Shown here: positions 1 through 10,701 of the stretch, piece after piece
Layout of the letters: each line of letters begins with the position of its first letter
How positions within the stretch are numbered: the stretch's first letter is position 1
Source: Gongronella butleri
Lineage: Eukaryota; Mucoromycota; Mucoromycetes; Mucorales; Cunninghamellaceae
NCBI GenBank assembly: GCA_025201375.1
Contig: JAIWZP010000005.1
Span: 806,001-870,000, forward strand
Length of the DNA: 64,000 nt
Reading direction: 5' to 3'
Notes under the pieces: model-generated
The model's database searches: none
The model's input: only the letters and a program-made list of their open reading frames with translations
What the model was told of the DNA's origin: nothing
Program-made: the position numbers and the translations under genes

Positions 1-1190
1 TTCGACGTGCATCAAAGCCATTGTAGGCATTTTAGTCCCTTGTCAGTCGCGCACTGTACAAAAAAGTGATGTGTAACGCTATATTTGACGAGAATACATA
101 ATTAGAGCGTGTTTTGGCCCATTTTACTCGTTTGCTGACGAATATACCGTTTGAAAGGAATGGTGCACTTTGATCAAGTTATTCTAAGGATTCTCGTTCG
201 AATGAGTCCACTCCCGGGGCGCTGTGACCGCTGAACGACGCGCATCCACCACTTTTGAAAATGGCGGATTTTCCAAGGGGTGCAATCGAGGATTTGAAAT
301 TGAAGAAATTTAAATCCTCAAATCACCACGCCAGTCAACCACATGGTGAACACGCCATGAAAGAAATGCAATAAAAACCCAGGGTCCTCCGACGGGATTT
401 TGCAGAAAGTGGAATTTGCCTCTTTTTTCGCGTCAAGGCCAAGTCGATGAAAGTTGGCCAAAGAGCCACGAAACAGAGACCATCAGAAAGAGCACAGTCT
501 GCTACGTACGTGGATATCGATGATCAATTCAAAATACGAGTTCCAGGCCGATTGGAGACGAATTGCTCTTTGCGGGCGACCTTTGACGCGTGATAAACCG
601 CGTCAGATGTTGAGTGAGACGCGCCTGTTTCTATTCAAATCCATGCATCAAGAGCGCAACTTTCTCATGGACGCGTCGTCAGGGTTTTATCGACGCGTCT
701 TTTGTGTTGAAAATTGACTACAAAGTTAAACTAAAATTGCTCATTGCTCGCCATTGAACCAATCGACCTCATTCGATTTTGACATTTTTGTTGGCTTCAC
801 CCTCTGTATTTTCTTTTGTGAATGTTTGAAGCAATTCGGAGGACACGATTTTTCAATTTTTGTTTTGGGCGCTTGGCACGGCAAAATTTCGATTTGCGCG
901 TGGTGCTGCTCCACAATCATATGTAACAACTTGCAGCTCGCCGCCCACTCGGTTTTCTAGCCTGCCATTTCACAATAGAACGCGTTTGCTGGTATTTCAG
1001 TGATTAACTGGCGACTTTCAGACGGATCAACTCAAAATTGCATTTATGCTGCATTGCTAAGTCTTCAAGCTATGAATTGCACAAATTATTGTCTTTGCCA
1101 TTGGCGTCCTCTCCAACGCACGCTCTCTGGCTTCCTTTCTGTGTGCCTTTGCTTACGTATTTTTTTTGTACAAAAACAGTTTAATTTTTT
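1..1190 (+). repeat. Dispersed repeat family R1, copy 1 (5' end cut off by window)
   Basis: This non-coding stretch is alignable by eye with 14.96-16.24 kb and, in reverse complement, with 51.6-52.73 kb. Shared blocks appear in the same order: a GTGCATCAA block (here at 8), a CCAC(A/T)TGGTGAAC block followed by AATGCAATAAAAA, an ATTGCTCGCCA block and a TTTTTCAATTTTTG(T/G)TTTGGGCGC block (here about 855-880). The copies are diverged, roughly two thirds identical in the better blocks. No long reading frame is conserved between them, so this looks like an old non-autonomous mobile element or a decayed one. Its class is unknown. Confidence 0.75.
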
Positions 1191-4133
1191 TTAATAATTG
1201 TAATTGTGGAAGGGAGAGAGATGTCGACGACGTTGCATTCTTACAAATATCGTGGAATTGAGTGAAATCGGAGGAAGCAATGGGCATGGGAATTGATTGA
1301 CAATAAAGCGAGTACACTATGGAAAAGGCTATGTGAAAGGCACAAAAGTGAAGAAATAGGTTGCGAACAGGCTGATTAGGCGTTGGCGTGGTGTTTTCTG
1401 GAGCTTTTGTGCTAACGTTTGCGGCAAGAGATGATTTTGCTTGGCGAAGCAGTGGCGTTTGAGTTTGAAGGCTGCTTTTGATGGAATTGACCGTTTTTAT
1501 TTTTTTGTCATTTTTTTGTCATTATTTTGTCTTATTTTTTCAGGTCTGTAAATGTGGCATTAAATGCTTTTGGATAAGAGGCATTCTAGTATTTCACAAA
1601 GTGTGTGGTAAAAATAAGCACTACGCCATGAATTTGTGGCATGCTCGCCCGTTCCGTTTGTAAAAAGATGCAATGCCATAAACTTGGTGAGTGTTCGCCG
1701 TTCCGTGTGCAAAAATATCAATGCGCCTGAATTTTGATGCATGTTCGCCCGTTTCGTGTGTTGTATGTGTTGTGTGCCTTAAGCCTAGGGTCCATTGAGC
1801 TTGAGAGATGAGTATCTTGGTGTTTTGTTGAATTCCATGGGATGCATCTATGATTCAATTGCAATTGCACATGAGAACAGGTAAAATTTATCTTTTTTGA
1901 TCTTGATGGCGTCTTTGGAGTGCGAATGCGATGATTGGGGCTTCAAGCTTGATGTAAACGCCTTTGGGAGTGAGAGGTGGGGATCGAAGCAAAAGTAAGA
2001 ATGCAACGTCGACTAAAAAAAGGGAAAAGGGAAAAGGAAGGCATCAACAAGGGGAGGGAGTGGGGAAGATAGGAAGGTGATGGATTGAAGTAATATATAA
2101 AAAAAAAAGATGGAAATGGTTGGTTGTGGTGATGGAGTGTCCATTTTCAAACGCATCTTGGACAATGATGGACGTTAAGCAAAGCCAACAAGCAAAACTG
2201 GGTACTGATGATGACACAACCACATAAAGGGACATTGACGAGTGCCTGACCGCCAGAGATGATTTGCAAAACACGACAAATGGACGTACAACGAGATGCG
2301 ACCGCCACACCCAGGTACTGGCGGCGATTAGAGCACTGGTCGTGGCTAAGTACTGTAAGTGTCATTGATCATGCCGGCTGTCCAATTGCTGAGATGAATT
2401 TCACGAATGGATAACAACTGGCAAAAAAACGAAAAAAAAATGGTAAGAAACTTGCAGGCACTATGCACCATCCCAACTTACCATTGCGATTGTGTAAATG
2501 ATCCTTTTTTGTCCGTCCAATGGCTCATGCAAGCCAATTGACGCGCGAGATGAAATCGTGGATTGTGATGACGCGCTTGACGATTGCGTACAGTGTATCC
2601 AACGTGCTGGATCGCTTGATCTGGTGTTAATTCCGAGCCCCCTGTGTTGTTGCTGCTAGATGAGACGTGAACGTGCGACACCGGATGAGATCTGGGTCTC
2701 CTAAAAACGACAAAAGGTTATTATTGTCACCGCCAATTCGACGTTTCATGTTACTATTTACCATTTTTTTCTCCTTTGCATGGTTGTATTTTGCGTCTGC
2801 TGCCATGGATTGCGAGCTAACTGGGAGGCTTGATTCAGGCAAGATGTCGTGGTTGTGCACAGGTTGCGTGAACGCTTTGCCGAAGAGCGCATTTCTGGCC
2901 ATTTCGAGAACTTGATGTGTGTCAATGTGCTGTATTCATGTACGTGTTACTTGCGTACATTGCCGACAGCTTGATGGATCGGATCTAGTTCCATGAGACG
3001 TCGCTGGGCATGCCGAAATGCGCGGTGGTCATTGATTTCAATGAATGCGTCTATTTCTGTGCATTTCAAGCAAGGATGTGATGTAGCGACCATTGCATCC
3101 TGTCTGAGAGATCTTTCTTGACATTGGGCTGTGCTGGAACACAATTGTTGGGTGACTGGCGCCTTGACAGAGCGCGAAACGCAAATATTGGTAGAGAATG
3201 CAGCCAATTTGACGTTGTCGAGCATCCGTTGAGCCGTGTCACGCTCGACGTGGATGTCGGTGAATGTGCAACAAGATGCAACTGCCAAATCAAAGTGCTG
3301 GCGACGATAAAAGCACAGGTCACGGCGGCGCAAATGCCATTTGATGATGTCGGCAACATATTTGACGATATAATTGGCGTGATCACTAGAGACGGCTTGC
3401 AAACATGGACGGCCGGGACCGCTGGAGACGAAAGCCGTTGGAACCAACGATTGCGAGTGACGACTAGACGTGTAGAACTAATGGAGTAATGAGAGCGCGT
3501 CTTGTTCGAAAACTTATCGAATAGCCACATGTTCAGTTTGCCTTGATGTTGAAGTTGATGCTGAAGAAAGCGAGGATGGATGATCACTGCAAAAAAAAAA
3601 AAAAAAAAAAAAAGAGATGAGGACCCGTTCTCGAATCAGGGATTTTGCCGATTTACCTCTGAAATCGAGTCATTGATGTTTTTTTTGTCTATTCTAATGA
3701 TCCATACACTTTAATTGAGGAACGAGATGAAATCACGAATCTTGCTGGCGCGTGTGATGGTCGCGTGCGCCGTTGCCACAAGCCGACTTGCTCGACTTTG
3801 CGGCGCATCTTGATTTTGAATTCGATTGACGCGGATTCGCGGCTGCATAGATGCGCCTTTGGTGCGCGAGTATCTTGACAAGGCCCCACTTGATTCAATT
3901 TATGCACTGGGCTTGGTTTTGGGCAACCTGTCTAAAAAAAACACTAGTGCGTGTTCCGCCTTGTGTGTCAAACGTCTTTTTTTTTTTTTAGCATCGTACG
4001 CCATTGGTTGGTATGACGCGACTTGCAAATTGCGCACAATGCAGCACTGTCGGAACTCCAGCTCCGCCTTTTTTTTGAGGGGTTTGGTGTTTCAGCGTAT
4101 TTTTTTCTTTTCTTTTTCATTATTCTTGCCTCG
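1191..4133. other. Gene-poor stretch with an old ~1 kb segmental duplication
   Basis: No convincing gene was found. Two segments resemble each other at nucleotide level: 2240-2350 with 3215-3330 (around GGCG(G/A)CGAT(T/A)A(G/A)AGCAC) and 2530-2590 with 3720-3780 (around CGAGATGAAATC). They lie about 1.0-1.2 kb apart in the same order, which suggests a decayed tandem duplication. Short minus-strand frames exist in both halves (for example 2947-3447 and 2627-2902), but start, stop and splice signals do not combine into a gene I could recognise. The A run at about 3590-3612 is a homopolymer. Confidence 0.4.
1622..1765 (+). repeat. Three tandem copies of a ~50-57 bp unit
   Basis: Three successive units share the pattern ATG(A/C)...TTT..(T)G..GCATG(C/T)TCGCCCGTT(C/T)CGTGTG, starting near 1622, 1668 and 1715. 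They are diverged from each other by substitutions and small indels. No coding sense was recognised; this is a local tandem duplication in gene-poor DNA. Confidence 0.6.
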
Positions 4134-4240
4134 ATGCGCCTCTACATACCCATTCTTGACCGTCTCTCCTTTCGAGACTTTCAAAAGTAAGATAAGCAAG
4201 CGTGTACTGCCTTGCACATACGCGACACAGAGCTTATATG

Positions 4241-4284
<44 letters not shown>

Positions 4285-6012
4285 TGCAGCATACTCTTCA
4301 CGGTGGTGTTTTTCTTGTTTGAGAGCCTGGCGCGTTCGATCGCCATGGTGCTCCCTCAGTTTGTGATTGACATTATTGATAAACTGATAGCAAGGTAAGC
4401 AAACATGGTGCAATGGAAGCTGCAAATCCACTGAATTCATCATTTTTAGCTTGTTTCCATGGCTGTCCAAGCTGGAAAAGCAACCACATGTGAGCACGCT
4501 CGAGAAGGCAGAGACATGTGAAAGGATGGTCCGTTTATGGTAAGAATTGGGGGGCGCTCTTTGTTTTATTTTTGCATGAATGGGCAAAACTGGGGGAATT
4601 GGGACGCAATTTCTTTTTTTTTTTTTTATGTTCACACGAATGATCACACGAATGATCATAGGAAACACTATGGCTTTGAGCAGCATTTAGTGCAGACGCG
4701 CGACGATTATTTATTATGTGTGCATCGGATCCCCGAGGTGGATGCGACGCGGTCGTGGGCGCCGCCAAAGCAGCAAATTGTTACGGAAGGGCCCGAGGGC
4801 TTGGATGTGCAAGATTTCCTCAACGAATTTGCGCCTGTGATCAACGATGGTCAAGGCGGCGGCAGACCTGTGGTGCTGCTGTACCACGGGTTCCTAATGT
4901 CGTCCGAAATTTGGATGTGTAATATCGACGAGAGCCGAAATCTGGCGTTGTTACTCGCGCAGCGCGGCTACGATGTATGGCTCGGCAATGCGCGCGGCAA
5001 TAAATATAGCCAGGCACATCTCAAGCTCAGCGCGACGGATCTCGCCTTTTGGAACTTTTCGCTCAATGAATACGCCATTTACGACCTCCCAGACACTGTC
5101 GACGTAAAAAAAAAATATTGGCAGCAGTAGATCACTTGCTTGCCCCTGCTGACACCTTTTCTCACCCTCTTTTTGTGATAGTATATCCTGTCCCAGACCG
5201 GCCAGCCGCATCTGACGTATATCGGGTTCTCACAGGGCACAATGCAGGGGTTTTCGTCCTTGTCGATCAACACGGGATTAAACAAAAAGATCAATTTGTT
5301 CATTGCGCTTGCACCGGCCACGACCCCCGCCGGGCTTCACCACCCGCTCATTGACGCGTTTGTCAAAGCAGCACCATCCATCATCTACCTCATATTTGGC
5401 CGCCGCATGCCGCTGGCCATTGCCATGTTTTGGCAGCGCATGGTCAGTCCGCCCATGTTTGTCAAGATCATCGACATTTGCACCCACTTTTTGTTTGGAT
5501 GGACGGGCCGCAACATGTCTCCCGCGCAGAAAATCGTCAGCTATCAGCATCTCTACAGCGCAACAAGCGTCAAGTCACTCGTGGTATGTGAAAAAAAAAG
5601 AGAGAAAATTCAAGAAATCGACGCATTGACGCGTCTTTTTTTATTTTTGCAGCACTGGTTCCAGATCATTCGCACGGGGCAATTCCAAATGTTTGACGAG
5701 ATGCCCAGTCGCCTTCCTTTCAAGCGAGTGTCTAGCGTGACGGACCATGTGCCGCCCAAATTCCCAACACGGCAGATTAAGGCGCCCATTGCGCTGTTTT
5801 ATGGCGGCAGCGATTCGCTTGTGAATATTGACGTGCTGCTGGGAGATCTGCCACGCCCGCTTGCCTACATCAAAAAAGTTGAGCAATGGGAACATCTGGA
5901 CTTTGTGTGGGCCAACGACATTGAATCGCTCGTGTACCCAGACATTTTTAAATTGCTTGATCACTTTAACCCTGTGAATCCCCATTCGTCGAGAAGGCGA
6001 TCCAAGGTATGA
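4134..6012 (+). CDS. Membrane-anchored triacylglycerol lipase / steryl ester hydrolase family
   Basis: This alpha/beta-hydrolase probably hydrolyses steryl esters or triacylglycerols at the ER or lipid droplet. Exons 4134-4186, 4290-4394, 4450-4539, 4662-5103, 5182-5583 and 5653-6012 join in phase into 483 codons. The N-terminus has hydrophobic segments (ILFTVVFFLFESLARSIA and following), as in fungal acid-lipase-like Tgl1/Yeh enzymes. Next comes the family motif for the N-terminal lipase region, with HLVQTRDDYLL then HRIP. A YHGF oxyanion segment follows. The nucleophile elbow is GFSQG, and Asp in GGSDSLV and His in EHLDFV complete the triad. I chose the ATG at 4134 because it gives the family-like start MRLYIPILDRLSFRDF. 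Intron 1 holds a 41-T run. The gene converges on the KCH1-like gene. The family is certain; the substrate is inferred. Confidence 0.9.
4243..4283 (+). repeat. Poly-T tract (41 T) inside lipase intron 1
   Basis: An uninterrupted T run sits directly upstream of the GTGCAG acceptor and serves as, or grew from, the polypyrimidine tract. It is one of the longest homopolymers in the window and could vary in length between strains or assemblies. Confidence 0.9.
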
Positions 6013-6256
6013 TGGCGCGAACAAGGTCATCTCATCTTTTTGTACATAAAATGCAACTTTCGCTGCCAAAAATTTATTACACAAAGCGTACATAATAAAA
6101 AAAAAAAAAGGAAAAGCGACGAGACGCGTGGCCAAAGTGGGATAACATGGAGCCAAATAGATACAGAATAAAAAGAGGGAGAGAGTGTGAGTGAGAGAGG
6201 TGAGGAGCGAAGGAGTGGGGAGGACAAAGGGAAAGAGCATGGATGCAATTTTTGAT

Positions 6257-8088
6257 TTAAAAGGTGTATTGATGGTTTGGACCCTGTTGTGGACGTCGAT
6301 TTGGCGCGGGAGAACCAGCTCCGGCTGCGTACTGAGGGAATGGGCTTTGATGGTAGGGTGCGGGGCTGTTTGAATATTGATTGGCCGCCAAGGGGCGCCC
6401 TTGTGGGGATGGTGACGACTGGTACGCGTTGTAATTTTGCTGCGGCGAGGGAGCGGTGGCAGCACGCGATTGAGGCGACGGCGCGGGCTGGCGATGCGGC
6501 TGCTGCGGCGACGCTGACGCGTGCGACAGGGACGGTGACGGTGTCTGTTGCGGGTAATTGCTGCTTCCGCTGCCCTGTTGGTGATGGAATGGCCGTTGTG
6601 GCGGTGGCGAGCGCATTGTAGATGCTGGAGACGAAGCGTAGCTTCCCTGTTGGTACGCAGGAGCCGGCGAATACGAGGGCTCGTACATGTACGCGCCGCC
6701 GCCCGTGAAATTGTGCGAAGGTGGCGGCGCCATGGGTTGGTCATTGATCGCATAGGTCGTCATCTCGGAATAATAGTAATCATTGTGCAAAGGGCGCTTG
6801 TCGCTATAAGGGTCGGATGGCTCGTCAAGCACAGGCAGTGTGGGCTCGGGCGATGCCTCGTACATGTGATTTTTCTTGTCATTGTACGGATTGTAGCGAT
6901 TGGGCCCGCCCTTTTTGCGATCCTTGGCCGTGCGCTTGCGTCGCTGCTTCTCGAGAATCTCGGTGATGCGCTTGTCAATCTTGTGGCAGCAATATTCTTT
7001 GAGATTGCCCTGGATCTGGCAATACACCGGGAAATACAAAAGCACGGCAAGGAGCAGCGCAAGCATGTTGAGCACCCAATATAAACAGGTGAACGTCAAG
7101 AGGAATAACGAGATGCGCTGCTGCCAATCTTTGCCATACTTTGTCCAATCATTGGTGATTTCAAACGCGTCTAAAAAAGAAAAAGAAAAAACAAGAAAAA
7201 AAAAAAAAAAGAGGGCATGGAGTGAGCCACCAATGTCCTTTTTCAAAATGGGGGCACGACATACTGGTGTTTTCATTTGTCCATGCAGATTTATAAATGG
7301 CATAGGCCGTGATACCGGCAATGATCTGACGCGGGCCCTGTGCAATGAAGAGACGCTTCCATCCTAAAGAGTGAAAGGAAGGTGAGATCAATTGACCTTT
7401 TTCATCGCCATCCGTCGGGGTGGCAATGGCTGGTCCGACGGGTGGGACAAGGAGCTCGAATATAAATAACACTACCTTTTAAGGTAAAGAAGACGTAAAA
7501 GGCAGCAGAGTCGCTGAACCTGCGCGAGCTTTGGATTTTCAAGAACATGCAAAAGTTGCTGTAACTCTTGACGGACAAGTAGCGAAACACAATGTTGTTG
7601 CACACCGCGTACGAGATGTCGCGCGTCGCAAGCACCATGCGTGCCTTGCGGATGTCCCAGGCGAGAATCATAAACGACAGGATGATGCACCCCACGAAAA
7701 TCCATTTACTGATGTCGAGAGGAATCACTGGTTTCTCGGACAGGGACCATTGCTGTGGAAAGACAAAAAAAGAGCGAGCTTAGCTTCTTGTACCTCCACT
7801 CTTGCAGGCGCGCAGCGCACGCGCGCGTGTTGTTTTGCTTTTTTTTTTCTTTTTTTTTTTTACATTGTAGATGAGCAAGATGCCTGCAGACCAGATATCA
7901 GCAGCATAGGCAAGAATTGAGATGATGATGGCAATATACATGATAAAGTAGCGAAGCATGTAAAGACAATTGCTCGTCCTGAATTCCTCCACGTCGATGT
8001 AATCGAATTTGTGATCAGCGACAAACTCGCGCTTCCATTTAGGCCCCGATTGGAACAGCTGGCTCGCTCGATTTGTTTTCTTTCCCAT
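6257..8088 (-). CDS. KCH1: KCH1/PRM6-like low-affinity potassium channel protein
   Basis: This is a plasma-membrane potassium influx protein of the fungal Kch1/Prm6 family. In yeast that family supports K+ uptake that activates calcium channels during mating or ER stress. Exons in coding order are 8088-7864, 7752-7476, 7363-7265 and 7170-6257, giving 504 codons. The family hallmark HKFDYIDVEEFR opens the protein. Transmembrane segments follow (FIMYIAIIISILAYAADIW, FVGCIILSFMILAWDIR, IIAGITAYAIYKSAW, LYWVLNMLALLLAVLLYF). A basic segment (EKQRRKRTAKDRKKGG) and a long Pro/Gln/Ser-rich cytosolic tail from about residue 260 complete it. The start MGKKTNR is the ATG closest to the conserved block. 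It is divergent from the formin gene and convergent with the lipase. Family assignment is confident; transport properties are not visible in sequence. Confidence 0.88.
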
Positions 8089-8778
8089 CGAAAATGCACG
8101 CCGACCAGGTGAAATAAAGAGAAAAAGAGAGGAAAGAAAAAGGAGAGGGTGGGGGTACCAAGGGCGAGGTGTAAAGAAAACAAAAAAAAAAAAGGGAGGA
8201 AGAAAGGGGAAAAAAAAGGCCAATATGCGACTTGCCTATCACATCTTTGTTCAATTTTGAGTTTTTCTTTGTGCTACGCTGCATTTGGCTGGTGACACCA
8301 AGCGCCGAGGCCCATTCTGATCCTGCCCTGAGGCCTTTTTTTTCGTTCCACACGGTCTCTCCCCCCCCCAGCCTCGCTCGCCTGGCCTTGCCACACTCCC
8401 CCCATCCGTTGATCCTAAAAGTGAAAAAATAAAATAAAACGAGGCCCATTTACATTGATTTGGCTTCGCCACGGGCCCGAGCCCGCTTTCAATGCTCGTC
8501 TATGGCACGTCTTGAGACACTCTCGACGCGATCCAAGGGGCTACTTTTGCTGCCACGCAAGGAATTTTGTTGTTGCACGTTGACTTTCAGGGGTTTGCCT
8601 CCCATTGTCGTGGAAAACAAAAGCTCGCGAGGCACGCAAGGCTGAGTCTTGCGTGGACCTGGGCTTGAAACGAAAAAAATAAAAAAAAATAAAGGGGAAC
8701 GTGTCGGGGGACCCGCCTCTTTTTTTTTTTTGTTCGTTACTGTCTTTTTTCTCTTTATTTTCCCCTGCGCACACCTGA
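8089..8778. other. Divergent intergenic region between KCH1-like and formin genes
   Basis: About 690 bp separate two divergent start codons. The stretch is rich in A/G and C/T homopolymers (for example around 8107-8215 and 8720-8760). No clear TATA box or extra gene was seen. It must carry both promoters. Confidence 0.6.
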
Positions 8779-10655
8779 ATGTCTGATTTTTTCAACAGTC
8801 TCGGCAGAAAGAAACGAGCCAAGTCACCTCCTCCACACGGTAAGACATTGGTCGAGGCACGGCAAAACGTCGTTTTGCGCGCTCATCACGATTTATGGGT
8901 GTTTTTAGGGTCGTATTCGTCCGGACGCAGCTCTATCGACAGCGGCCGCCGCTCGTTTGTCACCAGCCGCTCTACGGTTGACCAGCCTCTTCTCGACAGC
9001 TTGCCGTCCAATGAGCAAATTGATGCCATGTTTGAGAAAATGCTGGTAAAAAAAAAAAAAAAAATTCAAAAAGCGACGCGTGAACATCCTTTTCAAAAGG
9101 AACAATCGGTTTTAAAACGACCCCTTTTGCTCTTTTTCTTTTTTGATAAACAGGAACGACGCGGGATCAAGGATGAAAACGTGCGTGCGAGCATGCTTGC
9201 ATGGGATTCCAACAAAAAATGGCTGATGATCAACCAGGACCGACAGGCAAACATGTTGTCGTCCAAGCCCGCGGCCGGCGCAGCAACGACGTCGACGACG
9301 GCGAGCTATGCATCCAATGACCCACCACCATTGATCAACATCCTCGCGGAAAACGCGCGCGAAATGTGGAATGCCACGGTTGACGCTAGCTCACGCGCTG
9401 TCGAGCGCCATTCGCAGCGCCAGTCGTATCTTTCCCCGCAGCGCCCCGTCGACCAGCCCGTGCCTTCGCCCTCTACCTCGTTTGAAACAGCCATGCAGGA
9501 CCCAAATGCACCAGAATTCTTTATTCGCAAGTTTATGGAGTCAGATCTCCGTGGTGTGACCCCCGCGCTCGCATCGCATCTTGAAGTTAGCCTGAGAACG
9601 TGCACAATTGAGTAAGACTTGCAAAAAAAATATCGCCATGGATTCCATGGACTAATTTTTTTTCGTTGTCTTTTAGCTGGATCATCAAATTTATCAACCT
9701 CAAGGGTTTCCACGTCCTTGTCTCTGGCCTTGCCACGGTCAACCGAGTTGCCGATCGCAAGGGCCGCCAATTGGATTTGGAAATTGAAATCATCAAATGT
9801 GTCAAAGTGTTGCTAAACACGCGTGTAAGAAATATAAAACAGGGCAATTCGAGCGATTCAATGGCGTCCATTGGCTGATTTTTTTGTTCTTTCTTTTTTG
9901 GCCATTAGTGGGGCATCCGTGAAGCGATTGGGCAACCCGCCTATATCCACACGCTGGTGTTTTCGCTGACAAGCCCGCATTGGCAAACGCGTAAGGTGAC
10001 GTGCGACATGTTGTTCTTTTTGTGCCATTGCGACCTGCCCGTTGGCCACGGCCACGTGCTGCGCGGATTCGAGTCGCTGCGCCACCAGCGCGAATCGCTC
10101 GCCATGTTTGATCCGTGGCTCAAGGAACTCGAAAACACGCTGGACGGCCGTGGGCGCATGGGCTCTCTTGTTGGAGCCGCTGAAGATATCAAGCGCCTCG
10201 GCGTGTACAATGCGCCGGACAATCATCTCAAGGAATATGCGGTAAGAAAAGCATTGCCATGGAGGGGCGAGAGCGTGGTTCCTCATATTTTATGGTATTT
10301 TTTTATTAGCTTTCCAACATGATGCTGGTGAACGTGCTAACAAATGTGCCTGGCGAGGTGCTGGAGCGCGTGCATTTGCGCAACCAGCTGAATGCCGGCG
10401 GGATGACGCGCATCCTTGGCAAGATGGAGGCAATGGATTATCATTTGCTAAACATCCAGATCGACGCGTACAAAAATGCCGCGGAAACGGACCTCGAGGA
10501 AGCTTTTGGCGACGAATTGTCCATGTACAGCGAAGTCTCTGAGCCGCATGAATTGCTCGACTTGATTCTCGACGCCATTGCAGACAGCCCCGAAGCCCAG
10601 GGCCACCTTGTCGAGACATTGCGCAGCATGATGCTCATCAAGGGTGAAACGGCCG

Positions 10656-10701
<46 letters not shown>

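Noticed and set aside
2947..3587. Overlapping minus-strand frames of 166 and 173 residues
   Set aside because: Two long frames in different registers of the same DNA, neither with recognisable motifs. The region is better explained as a decayed duplication.
3826..4398. 190-residue plus-strand frame containing a long Phe run
   Set aside because: The Phe run is the poly-T tract of lipase intron 1. The true exons are 4134-4186 and 4290-4394.
5641..6753. 370-residue minus-strand open frame
   Set aside because: It overlaps the lipase C-terminus and the KCH1-like tail, both supported by conserved motifs. Its own product is Arg/His-rich without any domain.
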